A DNA stretch of 64,000 nt, taken from Megascapheus bottae (Eukaryota; Chordata; Mammalia; Rodentia; Geomyidae). Made by a program: the position numbers and the translations under genes. Below are positions 22,591-34,096 of this stretch, one piece after another. The stretch is taken from contig JANJXV010000004.1 in NCBI GenBank assembly GCA_024803745.1, positions 56,621,358 to 56,685,357 on the forward strand, written 5' to 3'. Under the pieces are notes generated by a model, which did not search any database, was not told where the DNA came from, and saw only the letters and a program-made list of their open reading frames with translations. Within the stretch, counting starts at the first letter, position 1, and every line of letters begins with the position of its first letter.

Positions 22591-22823
22591 GAAAAACTGA
22601 TTCCTAAACAGAAGATTCTAAGTTGTTGTGTATAAAATTCAGACATGGTTTCAAATTGTTCTTTTGCCAGTACATATATTCTGCTCCTCAAAATCAACTT
22701 AGGAATCAGAAAAACTGATTCCTAAACAAAAGATTCTAAGTTGTTGTGTATAAAATTCAGAATGGTTTCAAATTGTTCTTTTGCCAGTACATATATTCTG
22801 CTCCTCAAAACCAACTTCATGCT
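22591..22823. repeat. 118-bp tandem duplication
   Basis: Two nearly identical direct copies, 22591-22708 and 22709-22823, both starting gaaaaactgattcctaaaca. They differ by a few substitutions and one small deletion, so the duplication is recent. No repeat family is recognised inside it. Confidence 0.93.
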
Positions 22824-23205
22824 TAAGCTCTGTTTGAAGAAATCAAATTTGATTTTCAAAGTTTTGAAAATAAAATTTTGCCTAGCTGAATTTGAGAAGT
22901 TGGTTTTGAATGTTTGCTTTAAGCCTGAAATTGAGTAGCCTTTAACTCTTATTTCCTGCATGGGAAACAGAAACTATTTTTTTCTATATCTCCCCACTTT
23001 AACTCTGTCATATTAAAATAAATTTTTGCTAAAAGTTTCAAAAATATGAAGCTGATAGATTGTCCTGAAAACAGTTGAGAAGTTCATGAACGAATATTTT
23101 CAGCTGTTGAATAAGTTAGTGATAAATGTACTCAAACATTTGGTGTGCAGCAATTGATCTTGACATCCCTCAGCTTGTCCTGTGAATATTTGCTCAGTGT
23201 GTTAA
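22824..23205. other. unassigned stretch
   Basis: AT-rich, no supported feature. Confidence 0.45.
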
Positions 23206-23617
23206 GAATGACCTGGATAGTCATGTGTGAAAATATAAATTGGATCACTCCTTATTCTTTCAAGCAAAAGATTAACTTTAGATTAAATGTAAAAACAAAA
23301 TGTCATAGAAGCATTAAAAAGAACATGTAAACGGACTTTTCTAATATTTCAGTATAGAAACTTTCTAAGCATGACACACAAATTAGAAACCACAAAAGGA
23401 TTGTGAGGCATGGCCACACAACATGAAGTATGTTCTGCCAACAACAACAACTAAAAGTCACATCAAATGCCAAGGAGCAAACTATGAGAAATATTTGAGT
23501 GTATGTTATAGATCAAACTATATCCGTTAATATATAGAAAGTCTGAAAATCAATAAAGACCAATGGCCTTAAAGAAAATGGTGCAATGAAATAAGCAGAC
23601 AGAGAAAAAAGACATTA
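23206..23617 (+). mobile_element. old L1 (L1M-like) ORF2 fragment
   Basis: Diverged sequence with ORF2-like order: 'ttggatcactccttattctt', 'agattaaatgtaaaaac', then 'gagaaatatttgagtgtatg' and 'aaatcaataaagacca'. An ancient copy, assigned by eye only. Confidence 0.5.
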
Positions 23618-23941
23618 ATGCCTGAAAACATAAGCTATATAATGAATGATTGTTGTTCTTGAGGTACTATGTTATCTCTCATCTCTTTTGCTGCCCCTTG
23701 GTTATCTCATATTGTTACAGTATCTCACTTTGTTACCTGATATATGGGATATATTTGCATTTGGTTATTTGAAATTGGATAGGGAAGGGGGGGAAAACAA
23801 GATGAGGGGTGGGGGTGGGGGGGAGGGAAATGAGGACCAAGACATGTGAAAGGGTATCAATGTATGGGAATTAATGCACCATCTATCTGGCAAATATCAT
23901 GTAACCCTTCTATTAATTACAATAAAAATATATGAAAAAAA
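23618..23941 (+). mobile_element. L1 3' UTR, 5'-truncated
   Basis: 3' UTR from 'aatgaatgattgttgttctt' through the G-rich tract to an A-rich tail. It interrupts the older L1 fragment and is directly followed by another L1 copy. Confidence 0.88.
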
Positions 23942-24745
23942 AGAAATCTAGTAACAACAGATGCTGGAGGGTATGTGGCCAGGAGGTATCATTACTACAC
24001 TGTTGGTGGGAGTGCAAACTAGTTCAACCACTATGGAAAGCAGTATGGCAGTTCCTCAAAAGACTAACAAGGACATACTAAATCCACTAGCACAACGATG
24101 TTCATTGCAGCACTATTTACCATAGCAAAGATATAGAACCAACCCAGATGCCCTTCAGTTGATGAGTGGATCAACAAGATGTGGTATTTATACACAATGG
24201 AATTCTATGCTGCTGTCAGAAAGAACGACATTAACCCATTTGTTAGGAAATGGAAAGACTAAGAAAAAATCATATTAAGTGAAGTAAGCCAGACTCAAAG
24301 AAACAGGCTCAATGGTTTCCCTCATTTGTCATAATCAGTAGAAACCTTGGGCTCTCCTAGCAGAGATTTACAATAGAACAAAACCTAGATACATAAGGCC
24401 ATATAGTATGACATTAAATGAAAGGACCTCCAGGATATTGAAACAAAAGCCATATAATGAGTGATTGTTGTCCTTAATGTACTATGTTATCTCTCATCTC
24501 TTTTGCTGTCCCTTGGTTATCTCATATTGTTACAGTATTTCACCTGGTTATCTGATATATTTTATAAATGAAGTCGGATAGGGAAGGGGGAATACAAGAT
24601 GAGGGGTGGGGGTGGGGGAAGGGAAATGGGGACCAAGACATGAGAAAGGGTATCAATGTATGTGAAGTAATACATCATCTATCTGGTGAATATAATGTAA
24701 CCCTTCTATTAATTACAATAAAATATATAAAAATGTATGAAAAAA
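23942..24745 (+). mobile_element. L1 ORF2 end plus 3' UTR
   Basis: 5'-truncated L1 starting in the ORF2 C-terminal region (agtaacaacagatgctggag), abutting the tail of the previous copy. A deletion after 'cctcaaaagactaac' removes about 70 bp of ORF2. A complete 3' UTR and A tail follow. Confidence 0.9.
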
Positions 24746-26365
24746 GCTGTCTTCTCTGTGACCCAATAGTTGCCATCCCAGGACTATTAGGAAGGCAGAT
24801 CATGCCATTAGGGAGACTAGAAAAAGGGAGGAAGAGAGCCAAATCTGGCTAAGCCACCTGTAGGAGTTGAGAACGGAACCTGGGGTGGCGGAGGGCACAA
24901 TTGTACTACAAACATGTCAAAGACCTTTGGTGACCAGCATAGGGCAGCCCTATTATAGGGTTGAGGGGGCGTGTATAGAGCTTGTGTCTGCCATTTCTCC
25001 AGTCACACTTGGAAGTATGGAGGAAGAACTGAGAAAGCAGCTGCTGCAAGTCCTTAGGGCTGGATATAAGAATGCTGTGGAATGGTAAGGCAAGGCAGCA
25101 AGGAGCCCAGGCGGCCAGACTATCAGTGCAGCTCCAGTGAGACGTCTCTGCAAGATGTCAGTTCAGGGTGAGACTCGGGCAAGGCCTGGAGGCGCCAGTG
25201 GATGTGACAGGTAAATGGCAAACAGGCTGAGATGGGAGAAACCTCCAGATTCCAATTACACCTCTAATTTTTTACTCTTCTCAAGCACCCAGCTATAACC
25301 TAAAGAGACTACAAAATACAGCATTGATTATAAAAGGTCCAGCCTCCACAGGAACATTTCAGTTTAATACTGCCACAAATTTTAAAAGCCACAAATAACT
25401 GCCAATGACAGCATTCAAGTGAATTCCATGAACAGAAGCAAATTTCACAAAACTTGCATTGAACAATAACTGTTTTAACCATCTGATATAATTTTTCTAG
25501 CACAATGAATGGTCAGTTTGATTATTTAACCAAAAGGCTAATTTAGGTTCAGTTGTCTGCTAGAGATGTCCAGGAAGAAAATTAAACTCTCAAGAAAGTT
25601 CAAATGAAGTGCCAGTAAATAAAAAAATAGAAAATGAATAACAGAATCCTTACTATTTACATAATTCCATTTTTCTGAACCAGAAATGGAGAGAGGATTT
25701 TCTAATCATCTAATGTATTTTGTAAGTATTCAGAGTATCAAAATAACATTTTTAACTTCTGCCAAAAAAATACAATTCCTGGAAATATATTGTTCAGTAA
25801 TTCAATTGCACACAATATGGTAGAGCATAAGTAAAATTGTAGGATTTTTAATGACAGTTGCTTTTCCCAAAAATAAACAATTTCTAAATGCATACTGGAT
25901 TTAGTAACTTGTTACAATGGTATGATTTTATGGGTTTTTTTTATCATTTTTTGCTTATTCATTTTGCAATTAAAAGGTTGTTATAGTTTTTTTTCTACTT
26001 GATGTATCACCTGACAATACCCACTAATCCCATTTTAAAAATTGGCCTATTCACATGGTATCCTTAATATGTGGCTATCAGATTCAAACAGTACAAGAGC
26101 AAGGACTCAAAAGTTGGTATTGGAAATATAAACACAACTACATAGTCATAAAAACTTATGACTCTATAGACATAATGTTTTATTACATAGATTATTATGT
26201 ATCTCTGACATACAAACCCTCAGCCTAATTTTGATTATGTTATAAAATCTAAGTGCCAGTGATTGTATATAGAGATTCCCTTCTTGAATACCTGTTTGTT
26301 AAACACGTCATTTGAAATATGATGTAAAAAATCAATGTTAATAAATTCTATAATTTAAAAAAAAA
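24746..26365. other. unassigned; GC-richer 5' part
   Basis: 24.75-25.25 kb is noticeably GC-richer than its surroundings (e.g. 'cctggggtggcggagggcac') with no recognised repeat or protein match. A short frame MEEELRKQLLQVLRAGYKN at about 25.0 kb is open, but no family is recognised. 25.25-26.36 kb is AT-rich and probably unique. Confidence 0.4.
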
Positions 26366-26545
26366 TGGCCTATTGGTAGGAGTGCTTGCCTAGCATGCAC
26401 AAAGACCCGGGTTCAACTCCTCAGTATCACATACATAGAAAAAATTGTAAGTGGTGCTCTGGCTCAAGTGGTAGAGCTCAGTCCTTGAGAAAGTCTAAGG
26501 ACAGTGCTCAGGCCTTGAGTTCAAACTCCAGGATTGGCCAAAAAT
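26366..26545 (+). mobile_element. IDL-Geo SINE, 5' end missing
   Basis: Starts at the A box (tggcctattggtaggagtgc), with B box ggttcaactcc and Geo half. Confidence 0.9.
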
Positions 26546-26579
26546 TTTAAAAATAATAAAAAATAAAATGTGTCTTTGA

Positions 26580-26775
26580 GCCTAGCTGGTGGCTCACATC
26601 TGTAATCCTAGCTACTCAGAAGGGCCTAAGGATCACAGTTCAAAGCCAGATCAAGGTTCATTCCCAGAATGGTGCTGTGGCACAAGTGATAGAGCTCTAG
26701 CCTTCAACACAAAGAGGCTCAAAGACAGTGCCCAGGCCCCCAAGTTCAAGTTTCAGGAGAGGCGAAAAAAAAAAA
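26580..26775 (+). mobile_element. B1-Geo SINE, internally deleted
   Basis: Head tggtggctcacatctgtaat joined to the Geo half after a deletion of the middle segment. Ends with an A run. Confidence 0.85.
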
Positions 26776-26782
26776 TTCTGTC

Positions 26783-27278
26783 ATCTCATTTCTGGGCCTT
26801 GAATTTAAGGCTAAGGAACTTTTGTTGCTCAAAGCTAGTGCTCTGCCACTTGAGCTACAGCACTAGTTCTAGCCTTTGTTGTTGTTGTTTGTTTGTTTGG
26901 GGGGGGTTGTTTTGTTTTGTTCTGGTAAGTCATGGCAATTGAACTCAGGGTTTGGGTGCTGTCCCTGAGCTCTTGGACTCGAAAGACAACCACTCTACAC
27001 TTTGAGCCACAGCTCCACTTTCATTTTTGAGTGGTCAGTTTGATATAGGAATCTTACTGGGACCAGACTAGCTTTAAACCATGATCCTCAGATCTCAGCC
27101 TCCTAAGCACCTAGGATTACAGATGTGAGCCCTGCACCTGGCCAGTTCCAGCTTTTTGATGATTAATTGAAGATGAGAGTTTCACAAAGTTTCCTGCCTA
27201 AGCTGGCTTTGAACCTCAATCCTTGGATCTCAGCCTTCTGAGTAGCTAGGGTTGCATGTATGACCCACTGGCTCCTAC
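26783..27278 (-). mobile_element. B1-Geo SINE split by another B1-Geo
   Basis: Outer minus-strand element: Geo half 26783-26880 (ctctgccacttgagctacag), head 27143-27278 (tcagccttctgagtagctag). The copies agttctagccttt and agttccagctttt flank the inner SINE as its target duplication. Confidence 0.8.
26881..27141 (-). mobile_element. B1-Geo SINE nested in B1-Geo
   Basis: Complete inner minus-strand copy with a (GTT)n/T-rich tail at its left edge and 'gagccctgcacctggcc' at its right. Confidence 0.85.
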
Positions 27279-27750
27279 TAAAACTGGCTTTTAATCCAGG
27301 AAAAAAGGGAGGATCCAAGAGTAGTCTTGATGACCTCCTTTATGTTACATGCATAATGCTGGCGTGACTTTCCATTCCATAGGACTCCAGTGCTATCCTC
27401 ACACCCCAAGAGTTCCGAGGGAAGAGAAAGGAAATAATCAAGTTTGCTGCTTTGCAAACTCCCAGCTGTGGGTGTGAACTTACATGTGAAGGAAAGCAGT
27501 GGACTGAGGGTGCTATTAGCTACAATTTATCTGCAGGGAAGAAAATGAGTTTAGTTCAGTTGCTATAACTGATACTTAAACAGCATTTTCAAATATTTGT
27601 ATAGAGAAATGCTTCATAAATGTTTTCTATTCATATAGCCATTTCATATATGTCCATATGTATATTTATATATGTATACCCAGTGTAAAAGAGCAGATCA
27701 CACACTTGAGATTTCAGCTTGAACTGAAAAAAATTTTAATGACTTAAAAA
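27279..27750. other. unassigned stretch
   Basis: 27.30-27.54 kb is moderately GC-rich without a recognised family; the rest is AT-rich. No gene supported. Confidence 0.4.
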
Positions 27751-27760
27751 ATGCAACACA

Positions 27761-27953
27761 GGGCCGGGAGTTTGGCCTAGTGGTAGAGTGCTTGCCTAGC
27801 ATGCATGAAGACCCAGGTTCGATTCCTTGATACCACATACATAGCAAAAAGCCAGAAGTGGTGCTGTGGCTCAAGTGGTAGAGCCCTAGCCTTGAGAAAA
27901 TTCAGGGACAGTGCTCAGGCCCTGAGCCCAAGCCCAGGACTGGCAAAAAAAAA
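27761..27953 (+). mobile_element. IDL-Geo SINE
   Basis: Well-preserved dimer (gggccgggagtttggcctag, ggttcgattcc). Flanked by atgcaacaca (27751-27760) and atgcagcaca (27954-27963), one mismatch. Confidence 0.95.
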
Positions 27954-28033
27954 ATGCAGCACAAAGCTACTTTGAAAATGATGAATAGTTAGAATATAAG
28001 AGAAACTAATCAATCTTGGAAAAGGATTAAGGA

Positions 28034-28285
28034 CTGCGCTCTGGTGGTTCATGCCCATAATCCTGTCAGGAGGCTAAGATCTGAGGATGATGGTTAAAAG
28101 CTAGCCCAGGTAGGAAAGTCTGGGAGAGACTCTTATATCCAATTAGTCACACACACACACACACAAAGAAGAAGAAAAACAAGTACAACAGTAGCTCCAG
28201 TGGTAAAACACTAGTCTTGAGCAAAAAATAACCCAGTGGCCAGAACCTGAATTCAAGCCCCACAACCACCACCAACAACAAGAAA
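28034..28285 (+). mobile_element. B1-Geo SINE, diverged
   Basis: Head tctggtggttcatgcccata, a (CA)n expansion in the middle, then a degenerate Geo half ending gaattcaagccccacaacca. Confidence 0.8.
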
Positions 28286-28332
28286 GGTAAAGAAAAAAAA
28301 TGCCCATTTTCAGAAACAATGATTGTATATTT

Positions 28333-28336
28333 GTGT

Positions 28337-28368
<32 letters not shown>

Positions 28369-28369
28369 A
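28333..28369. repeat. (TG)n microsatellite
   Basis: About 36 bp of TG repeats with one TA interruption. Confidence 0.95.
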
Positions 28370-28664
28370 TGCTAAAATGTTCAGGCCATAGATAACCATA
28401 TAGAACATAATTATTTCCATATTCTAAAAAGGAAATACCTAAATATAACTATTTATGGAACAGTTTTGCCTTAAACATAAGATATTGATGCACATTAAAA
28501 TTCATATTCTATTATTTCTTGAATGTCAGACATCTCAATAAATTTGTAAGATCAGTTGTTTACTCACAGCCTTTATCTCTCAGTGTCACACATAATAAAC
28601 AGCCCATTTAGTACAATTGATAAGAGACTTGCATGAAAAACAACCATAAAAGTATTTTTGGAGA
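28370..28664. other. unassigned stretch
   Basis: AT-rich sequence, no supported feature. Confidence 0.45.
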
Positions 28665-28952
28665 GCTGGGCACGGTGGCTCGCACCTGTAATCTAGCTAC
28701 TCAGGAGGCTGAGATCTGAGGATCACTGTTCAAAGCCAGCCCTTGCACGAAAGGACCTGAGACTCTTATCCCCAATTAACCCCTAGAAAATGGGAAGTGG
28801 GAGTTGGCTCAAGGGTAGGGCAGAAGCCTTGAGCTGAAGAGGTCAGGGACAATGCCCAGGCCCAGGGGTAGAGTGGTAGCCTTGAGATGAAGAGCTCTAA
28901 GACAGTGCCCAGGCCGAGTTCCAGCTCCATGACCCACAAAAAAAAAAAAAGA
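28665..28952 (+). mobile_element. B1-Geo SINE with doubled right end
   Basis: Head gcacggtggctcgcacctgt, then a Geo half ending 'caatgcccaggcccaggggt', then a second partial Geo unit (tagagtggtagccttgagat ... agacagtgcccagg) before the A tail. The same layout occurs at 53.5 kb and, as a fragment, at 47.5 kb. Confidence 0.9.
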
Positions 28953-29106
28953 AGAAAACAAGAAAAAAATATTTGGGGAGGTTAGTGCTCTGTCATTTGA
29001 GCCAAGCATCCAGCCCAACTTTTGCCTTCTTAGTAGAGATGGAGTCTCAAAGCAGCTGGGAGTAGCATGAAGCTAATAAATATTTTTAATGAAAAGTACA
29101 GTATAG

Positions 29107-29298
29107 GGCTGGGAGTTTGGGCTAGTGATAGAATGCTTGCTTAGCATGCACAAAGACCCAGGTTTGATTCCTCAGTGCCACATATATAGAAACAGCCAGA
29201 AATAGTGCTGTGGCTCAAGTGGTAGAGCTCTAGTTGAGAAAGCCCAAGGACAATGCCTAGGCCCTGAGTTCAAGCCCCAGGACTTGGAAAAAAAAGTG
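29107..29298 (+). mobile_element. IDL-Geo SINE
   Basis: Complete dimer (gggctgggagtttgggctag, B box ggtttgattcc), A tail. Confidence 0.93.
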
Positions 29299-30311
29299 CA
29301 TTATGAGAACAGTAACTCAATGTATATAAATTTAAAACAATTGATTCTACAAATCGTTCACGTTTTTCTAGATCCAGCTAAGGATCTGATGATGGATGGA
29401 AAAGCTTCTACAACTCACATTTTATCTGAGGCTTTTTGGATTGTATATTAAGAGTCACTGGAGACCCACAATGATCTTCCCAGCTTACTGGAGTAATCAC
29501 AAAAAAACACTGTTGGAATGCTACCACTTCCAGTTATCCTGTGACTTCACTGTGGTGACCAAATCTTTTAAAAACAAAATACAGGTTGGAATTCACACAG
29601 AACATCAGGTGAAGCTCATATTCTGTATTATCCAATATCTACCCCAGTCTGATGGAACAGCTCCATCTCAAAGAAAAAAATTAAAAATCTGTCAGGCCCC
29701 CCACTGACTACTAAGCTCCCTGGCCTACAAACAATTGCCTCATTTCTGTTCACAACTCATTTCAATACTCCAACCATACAGGAGCCAGAAGAAAAGCTAC
29801 CCTGCACAGAGGGGAAGAAATAGTTAAGGCGTATCATTCATAACTCTTCAGAAAGTATTCTCAACCTTTTGCTATTACAAAAAAAGAACCTGCAATATCT
29901 TTCAAAACAAATTCCTAGAAATGAGATTGCTGGACTAAAGTTTATATTTTTATATCAGAATTGCTTAATATAACAATCACTGCAATTCATTTAAATTTTG
30001 ACTGGGAAAATTTCAAATCATGCATGAGACATTTAGGGTACCTCTATTGAATACATCTTAATGGATTTTTGATTTGTGCATACAAATAGCTTTATTATGT
30101 GGCCATTTATGATAAATTTCATAAGAGCATTGGAATTGACATTGTGATTTAGGAGGAATTACATACAGCTAAGTGATTTTGTAAGGATTCATACAGAAAA
30201 TGGACCTTGATACACATTTTATTTTCTGCATTACTTTCCCTAGCATTTCTCCCCTTAAGTTCCTATAGCTATTAAAATAAGAACTATGTTATTAAAACAT
30301 ATAGCACTTTG
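29299..30311. other. unassigned; weak integrase-like frame
   Basis: Open plus frame 29396-29707 contains YLPQSDGTAPSQRKKLK, which loosely resembles the YxPQ(S/T)DG motif near the integrase core of Ty3/retroviral-type elements. No DDE pattern or longer alignment can be shown, so this may be chance. The rest is AT-rich. Confidence 0.25.
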
Positions 30312-30504
30312 GGCCAGGAGTTTGGCCTAGTGGTAAAGTGCTTGTTTAGCATGCTCAAAAACCCAGGTTCAATTCCTCAGTACCACATACTTAGAAAAAG
30401 CAAGAAGTGATACTAAGGCTCAAGTGGTAGAGCTCTAGCTTTGAGAAAGCCCAAAGAGAATGCTCAGGCCCTGAGTTCAAGCCCCAACACTAGCAAAAAA
30501 AAAA
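30312..30504 (+). mobile_element. IDL-Geo SINE
   Basis: Complete dimer, A box region tttggcctagtggtaaagtg, B box ggttcaattcc, A tail. Confidence 0.93.
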
Positions 30505-31574
30505 CACACATTGCATCTTCAGTACTATGTTCAAGCTAGTACAATGATTTGAACTCAGGGCCTGGGTTCTATCCCTCAGTTTTTTGCTATTATTTCACAG
30601 ACTTGGAATGACTTGAATAAATGGGAAGGAATCATTTTAACTGAAAGACTTCAGTTCTACAGAAATTATATGACCTTTCATTCTCTCAGAAATAAATTAA
30701 ATTGTAAACCCTGGAATGCTGTGTTCCTTTTCATAATACAGGAATTACATGCTACAGCTATCAGTAACTTTGCACCTAATATCAAAATGGTTGTACAAGG
30801 TCAACTGAAGTGTACAAGCTGATACTATGAATCTCACTTAATATATCCCTTTCACAACAGTCTCTATCCTTCCTGCACTTTAGTCGGGTTTTGGAGGGCA
30901 CAGAGCTTCTCTGAGGAAAAGTAATAGGAGTAAGCATTGAGTTCAGCTTCACTTCCTTGAGGTTCAGGCAGGCCAGTCACTGGGAAGTGAGAGTTCAGAC
31001 TGTTGTCCTAGGTATGGCTTAGCCATCAAGGAAGCAGGCAGCAACTTCTGACCACTTGCCTCCTCTCTAAGCTAATTACTCAACATCATTTTGTTGTGTT
31101 CTTCTTATACCTAGTGTATACTACTCCCCCACATTAATAGTTTCTTATCACTTTAACCAAAATAGCCAAGAGAAATAACCTAAAGAGAGGAGTTACTTAC
31201 TTTGCTAATAGTTCCAGACCGTAATCAGCCTCCTGAAATTCATTGGAATATTGGGGGAAGCTAGAACATGCTGCTAATGATCTCTCTGCCTTATTTGGAT
31301 AAAAAGCAGAAAAGAGAAATGCAGAGGAAAAGGCAAGGTTAACAATCTGATTAATCTCTGATGAGATTTCGCTTCCTACCTTTCACCAACCTTTCACCAC
31401 TATTATTAAATCATTCATCAATTCAGAGCCCTCATGGTGCACTTGTCTCTGAAAATTCATCTCAGCCACACCCAAGGGTATGCTTTACTAATGCCCTACA
31501 CATCTTTGCCAAATTGATAATAAACATTAAACATTATATCTAAAAGATATGTCTCTCTTTTCATTGTCAGAATT
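30505..31574. other. unassigned, probably unique sequence
   Basis: No recognised repeat or gene. The frame at 30613-30822 has no recognisable domain. Confidence 0.45.
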
Positions 31575-31707
31575 TGTGAATTGCCTCCCATCTTTGGAAA
31601 ACAGCATCTCTGTAGATGTAGTTTAAGTGGAAGCTCTTAAAATAAAGACATGTCCTAAATTATCAAGTGGACCCTAAATTCCAATGAGTGAGCATATAAG
31701 AAGGAAA
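31575..31707 (+). mobile_element. MLT1-like LTR fragment
   Basis: 'tcaagtggaccctaaattcc', 'aatgagtgagcatataagaa' and ggaaatgcag resemble the central MLT1 LTR (GTGGGCCCTAATCCAATATG ... TATAAGAAGAG). Cut off by the adjacent SINE. Confidence 0.4.
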
Positions 31708-31708
31708 T

Positions 31709-31856
31709 GCAGGGTCAGGAGTTTGGCCTAATGATAGTGTGCTTGCTTAGCAAGCACAAAGACCTGGGTTCAGTTCCTCACTATTGTGGCTCAAGTAGTA
31801 CAGCTCTAACGTTAAAAAAAAAAGCCCAAGGACAGTGCTCAGGCCCCAAGCTCAAG
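31709..31856 (+). mobile_element. IDL-Geo SINE, truncated and fused to L1
   Basis: ID-like half followed by an internally deleted Geo half. The sequence passes from '...caggccccaagctcaagtt' directly into L1 ORF2 with no A tail. Confidence 0.85.
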
Positions 31857-32740
31857 TTTCCACCTCACTCCAGTTAGAATGGCCAGCATCAAGAAATCTA
31901 ATAACAACAGATGCTGGAGGGGATGTGGCCAGGAGGGATCACTACTACACTGTTGGTGGGACTGCAAACTCGTTCAACCACTATGGAAAGCAGTGTGGCA
32001 GTGCCTCAAAAGACTAAACATAGACCTTGCCTATGACCAAGCAATTCCACTACTTGACATTTACCCAATCATCCAGAAACAAGGACATACTAAATCCACT
32101 AGCACAACGATGTTCACTGCAGCACTATTTACCATAGCAAAGTTGATGAGTGGATCAACAAAATCTGGTATTTATACACAATGGAATTCTATGTTGCTGT
32201 AGGAAAAAATGACATTGCCCCATTTGTAAGGAAATGGAAAGACTTAGAAAAAATCGTATTAAGTGAAGTAAGCCAAACGCAAAGGAAGATAGGCTCAATG
32301 GTTTTCCTCATTTGTCATAATCAGTAGAAACCTTGGGCTTTCCTAGCAGAGATTTACAACAGAACAAAACCTAGATACATAAGGCCATATAGGATGACGC
32401 TAAATGAAAGGACCTCCAGGATATTGAAACAAAAGCCATATAGTGACTGATTTTTGTCCTTAATGTACTGTGTTATCTCTCATCTCTTTTGCTGTCCCTT
32501 GGTTATCTCATATTGTTACAGTATTTCACCTTGTTATCTGATATATTGTATATATGCTTATTTGGTTATTTGAAATCGGATAGGGAAGCAGGGAAAACAA
32601 GATGAGGGGTGGGGGTGAGGGGAGGGAAATGGGGACCAAGACATGAGAAAGAATATCAATGTTTGTGAAGTAATGCACCTTCTATCTGGTGAATATAACG
32701 GAACCCTTCTAGTAATTACAATAAAAAATGTATGGACAAA
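31857..32740 (+). mobile_element. L1 ORF2 end plus 3' UTR
   Basis: Starts in the ORF2 C-terminal region (ccacctcactccagttagaa) and continues through MFTAALFTIAK to a complete 3' UTR with a G-rich tract and an A-rich tail. A small deletion removes the NQPRCPS segment of ORF2. Confidence 0.92.
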
Positions 32741-32756
32741 AGAAAAAGAAAAAAGG

Positions 32757-32823
32757 GCTGGAAGAGTTTCTCAAATGGTAGCGTGCTTGTCCAGCAAGTA
32801 CAAAGCCCTGAGTTTAAATCCCA
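32757..32823 (+). mobile_element. ID-like monomer, old
   Basis: 'tctcaaatggtagcgtgctt', then 'agcaagtacaaagccctgag' and a degenerate B-box region: a tRNA-Ala/ID-like SINE head without the Geo half, followed by a CA repeat. Confidence 0.6.
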
Positions 32824-32826
32824 ATA

Positions 32827-32832
32827 CACACA

Positions 32833-32870
<38 letters not shown>
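32827..32870. repeat. (CA)n microsatellite
   Basis: About 44 bp of CA repeats with one interruption. Confidence 0.97.
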
Positions 32871-32872
<2 letters not shown>

Positions 32873-33073
32873 TGGAGTAAGAAAATATAATTGAAAGATA
32901 AAAGAAATTTTTTTTCTTTCTTTACTATTTTTTGTTCTGATAGAAACAAATATAAACTGAGGACTAATAACTTAATCACAAAGAAATAGATTTTATTACA
33001 CCTTTTGAATTATTGGCAATAGTGTAATTGCTAACCATATTAATAACGTAATATTACAAACAAAAGTTTAATG

Positions 33074-33272
33074 TCTGTCTGTAATCCCAGTTCCTCAGGA
33101 GGCTGAGATCTGGAGATTGTGAGTTGAAGCCAGCCTGGGCAGAAAAGACCCCGTGAAACTCCAATTAACCACCCAAAAACTGGAAGTAGAGCTGTGGCTC
33201 AAAGTGGTAGAGTACTAGTCCTGAGCAAAGGAGCTCAGGGACAGCATCCAGGTCTGGAGTTTAAGCTTGACA

Positions 33273-33275
<3 letters not shown>
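33074..33275 (+). mobile_element. B1-Geo SINE, 5'-shortened
   Basis: Head remnant tctgtctgtaatcccagttc, Geo half gctgtggctcaaagtggtag. The tail became the following CA repeat. Confidence 0.87.

Positions 33276-33278
<3 letters not shown>

Positions 33279-33327
<49 letters not shown>
33279..33327. repeat. (AC)n microsatellite
   Basis: About 48 bp of uninterrupted AC repeats after a SINE. A short B1-head remnant (tgtggtggtatacatctata, about 33343) follows. Confidence 0.97.
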
Positions 33328-33328
<1 letters not shown>

Positions 33329-33473
33329 GTTGAATGTCACTGAGTGTGGTGGTATACATCTATAATCCCATTTGCTTGGGGAACAATATAGCTAACATCC
33401 TTTAAGTGTATTAGACCTCCCACACATCAGCTCACTTATTTCCTCACAATAATCTAGATACTTGCATTGTTTC

Positions 33474-33672
33474 CATTTTTTTTTTTTGCCAGTCCTGGGC
33501 TTGAGCTCAGGGCCTGAGCACTGTCCTTGGACTTTCTCAAGGCTAGAGCTCTACCACCTGAGCCACAGCACCACTTCTGACTTTTTTCTATGCATGTGGT
33601 ACCAAGGAATCGAACCCGGGTCTTTGAGCATGCTAGGCAAGCACTTTAACACTAGGCCAAACTCCAGGCCCC
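33474..33672 (-). mobile_element. IDL-Geo SINE, young-type
   Basis: Minus-strand, nearly undiverged. Carries the 'aagcactttaacactaggcc' variant of the ID head and B box aatcgaaccc. Confidence 0.95.
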
Positions 33673-34096
33673 CGTTTCCATTTTGTAAATGAAGAAATTA
33701 AAGCACAGAGAGATGAGACAGACAACTTCAAACTGCTAAAGCTAGGGTGCTAAAGCTGGCATCAAACCCAGGCAGTTAGGTTCCAAAGTCAGCAATAATA
33801 TCTAAGAATGTCTGAAAGGAAAATCTTAAATGAGAATTTTCAAAATTTCCATTTACTCAACTTCAATAGGTCCCTAGGCCCTAGAACATATGACCAAATG
33901 ATTTTGGCACCAGAATTAGCACATACATCTAACCAAGGATATTACATTACAATCAAAGTTTTTTTAATATGCCTATGATTTATTACTATATTTTTCCCTA
34001 AGATAACAGCTTATTTGAAGAAGGAAAGAAACAGAAGTTGCAAAGGAATAGAAATTCATTACAATGAGCTAATTAAGAAGCATATTCAATTCAGCA
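33673..34096. other. unassigned stretch
   Basis: No supported feature. Confidence 0.45.
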
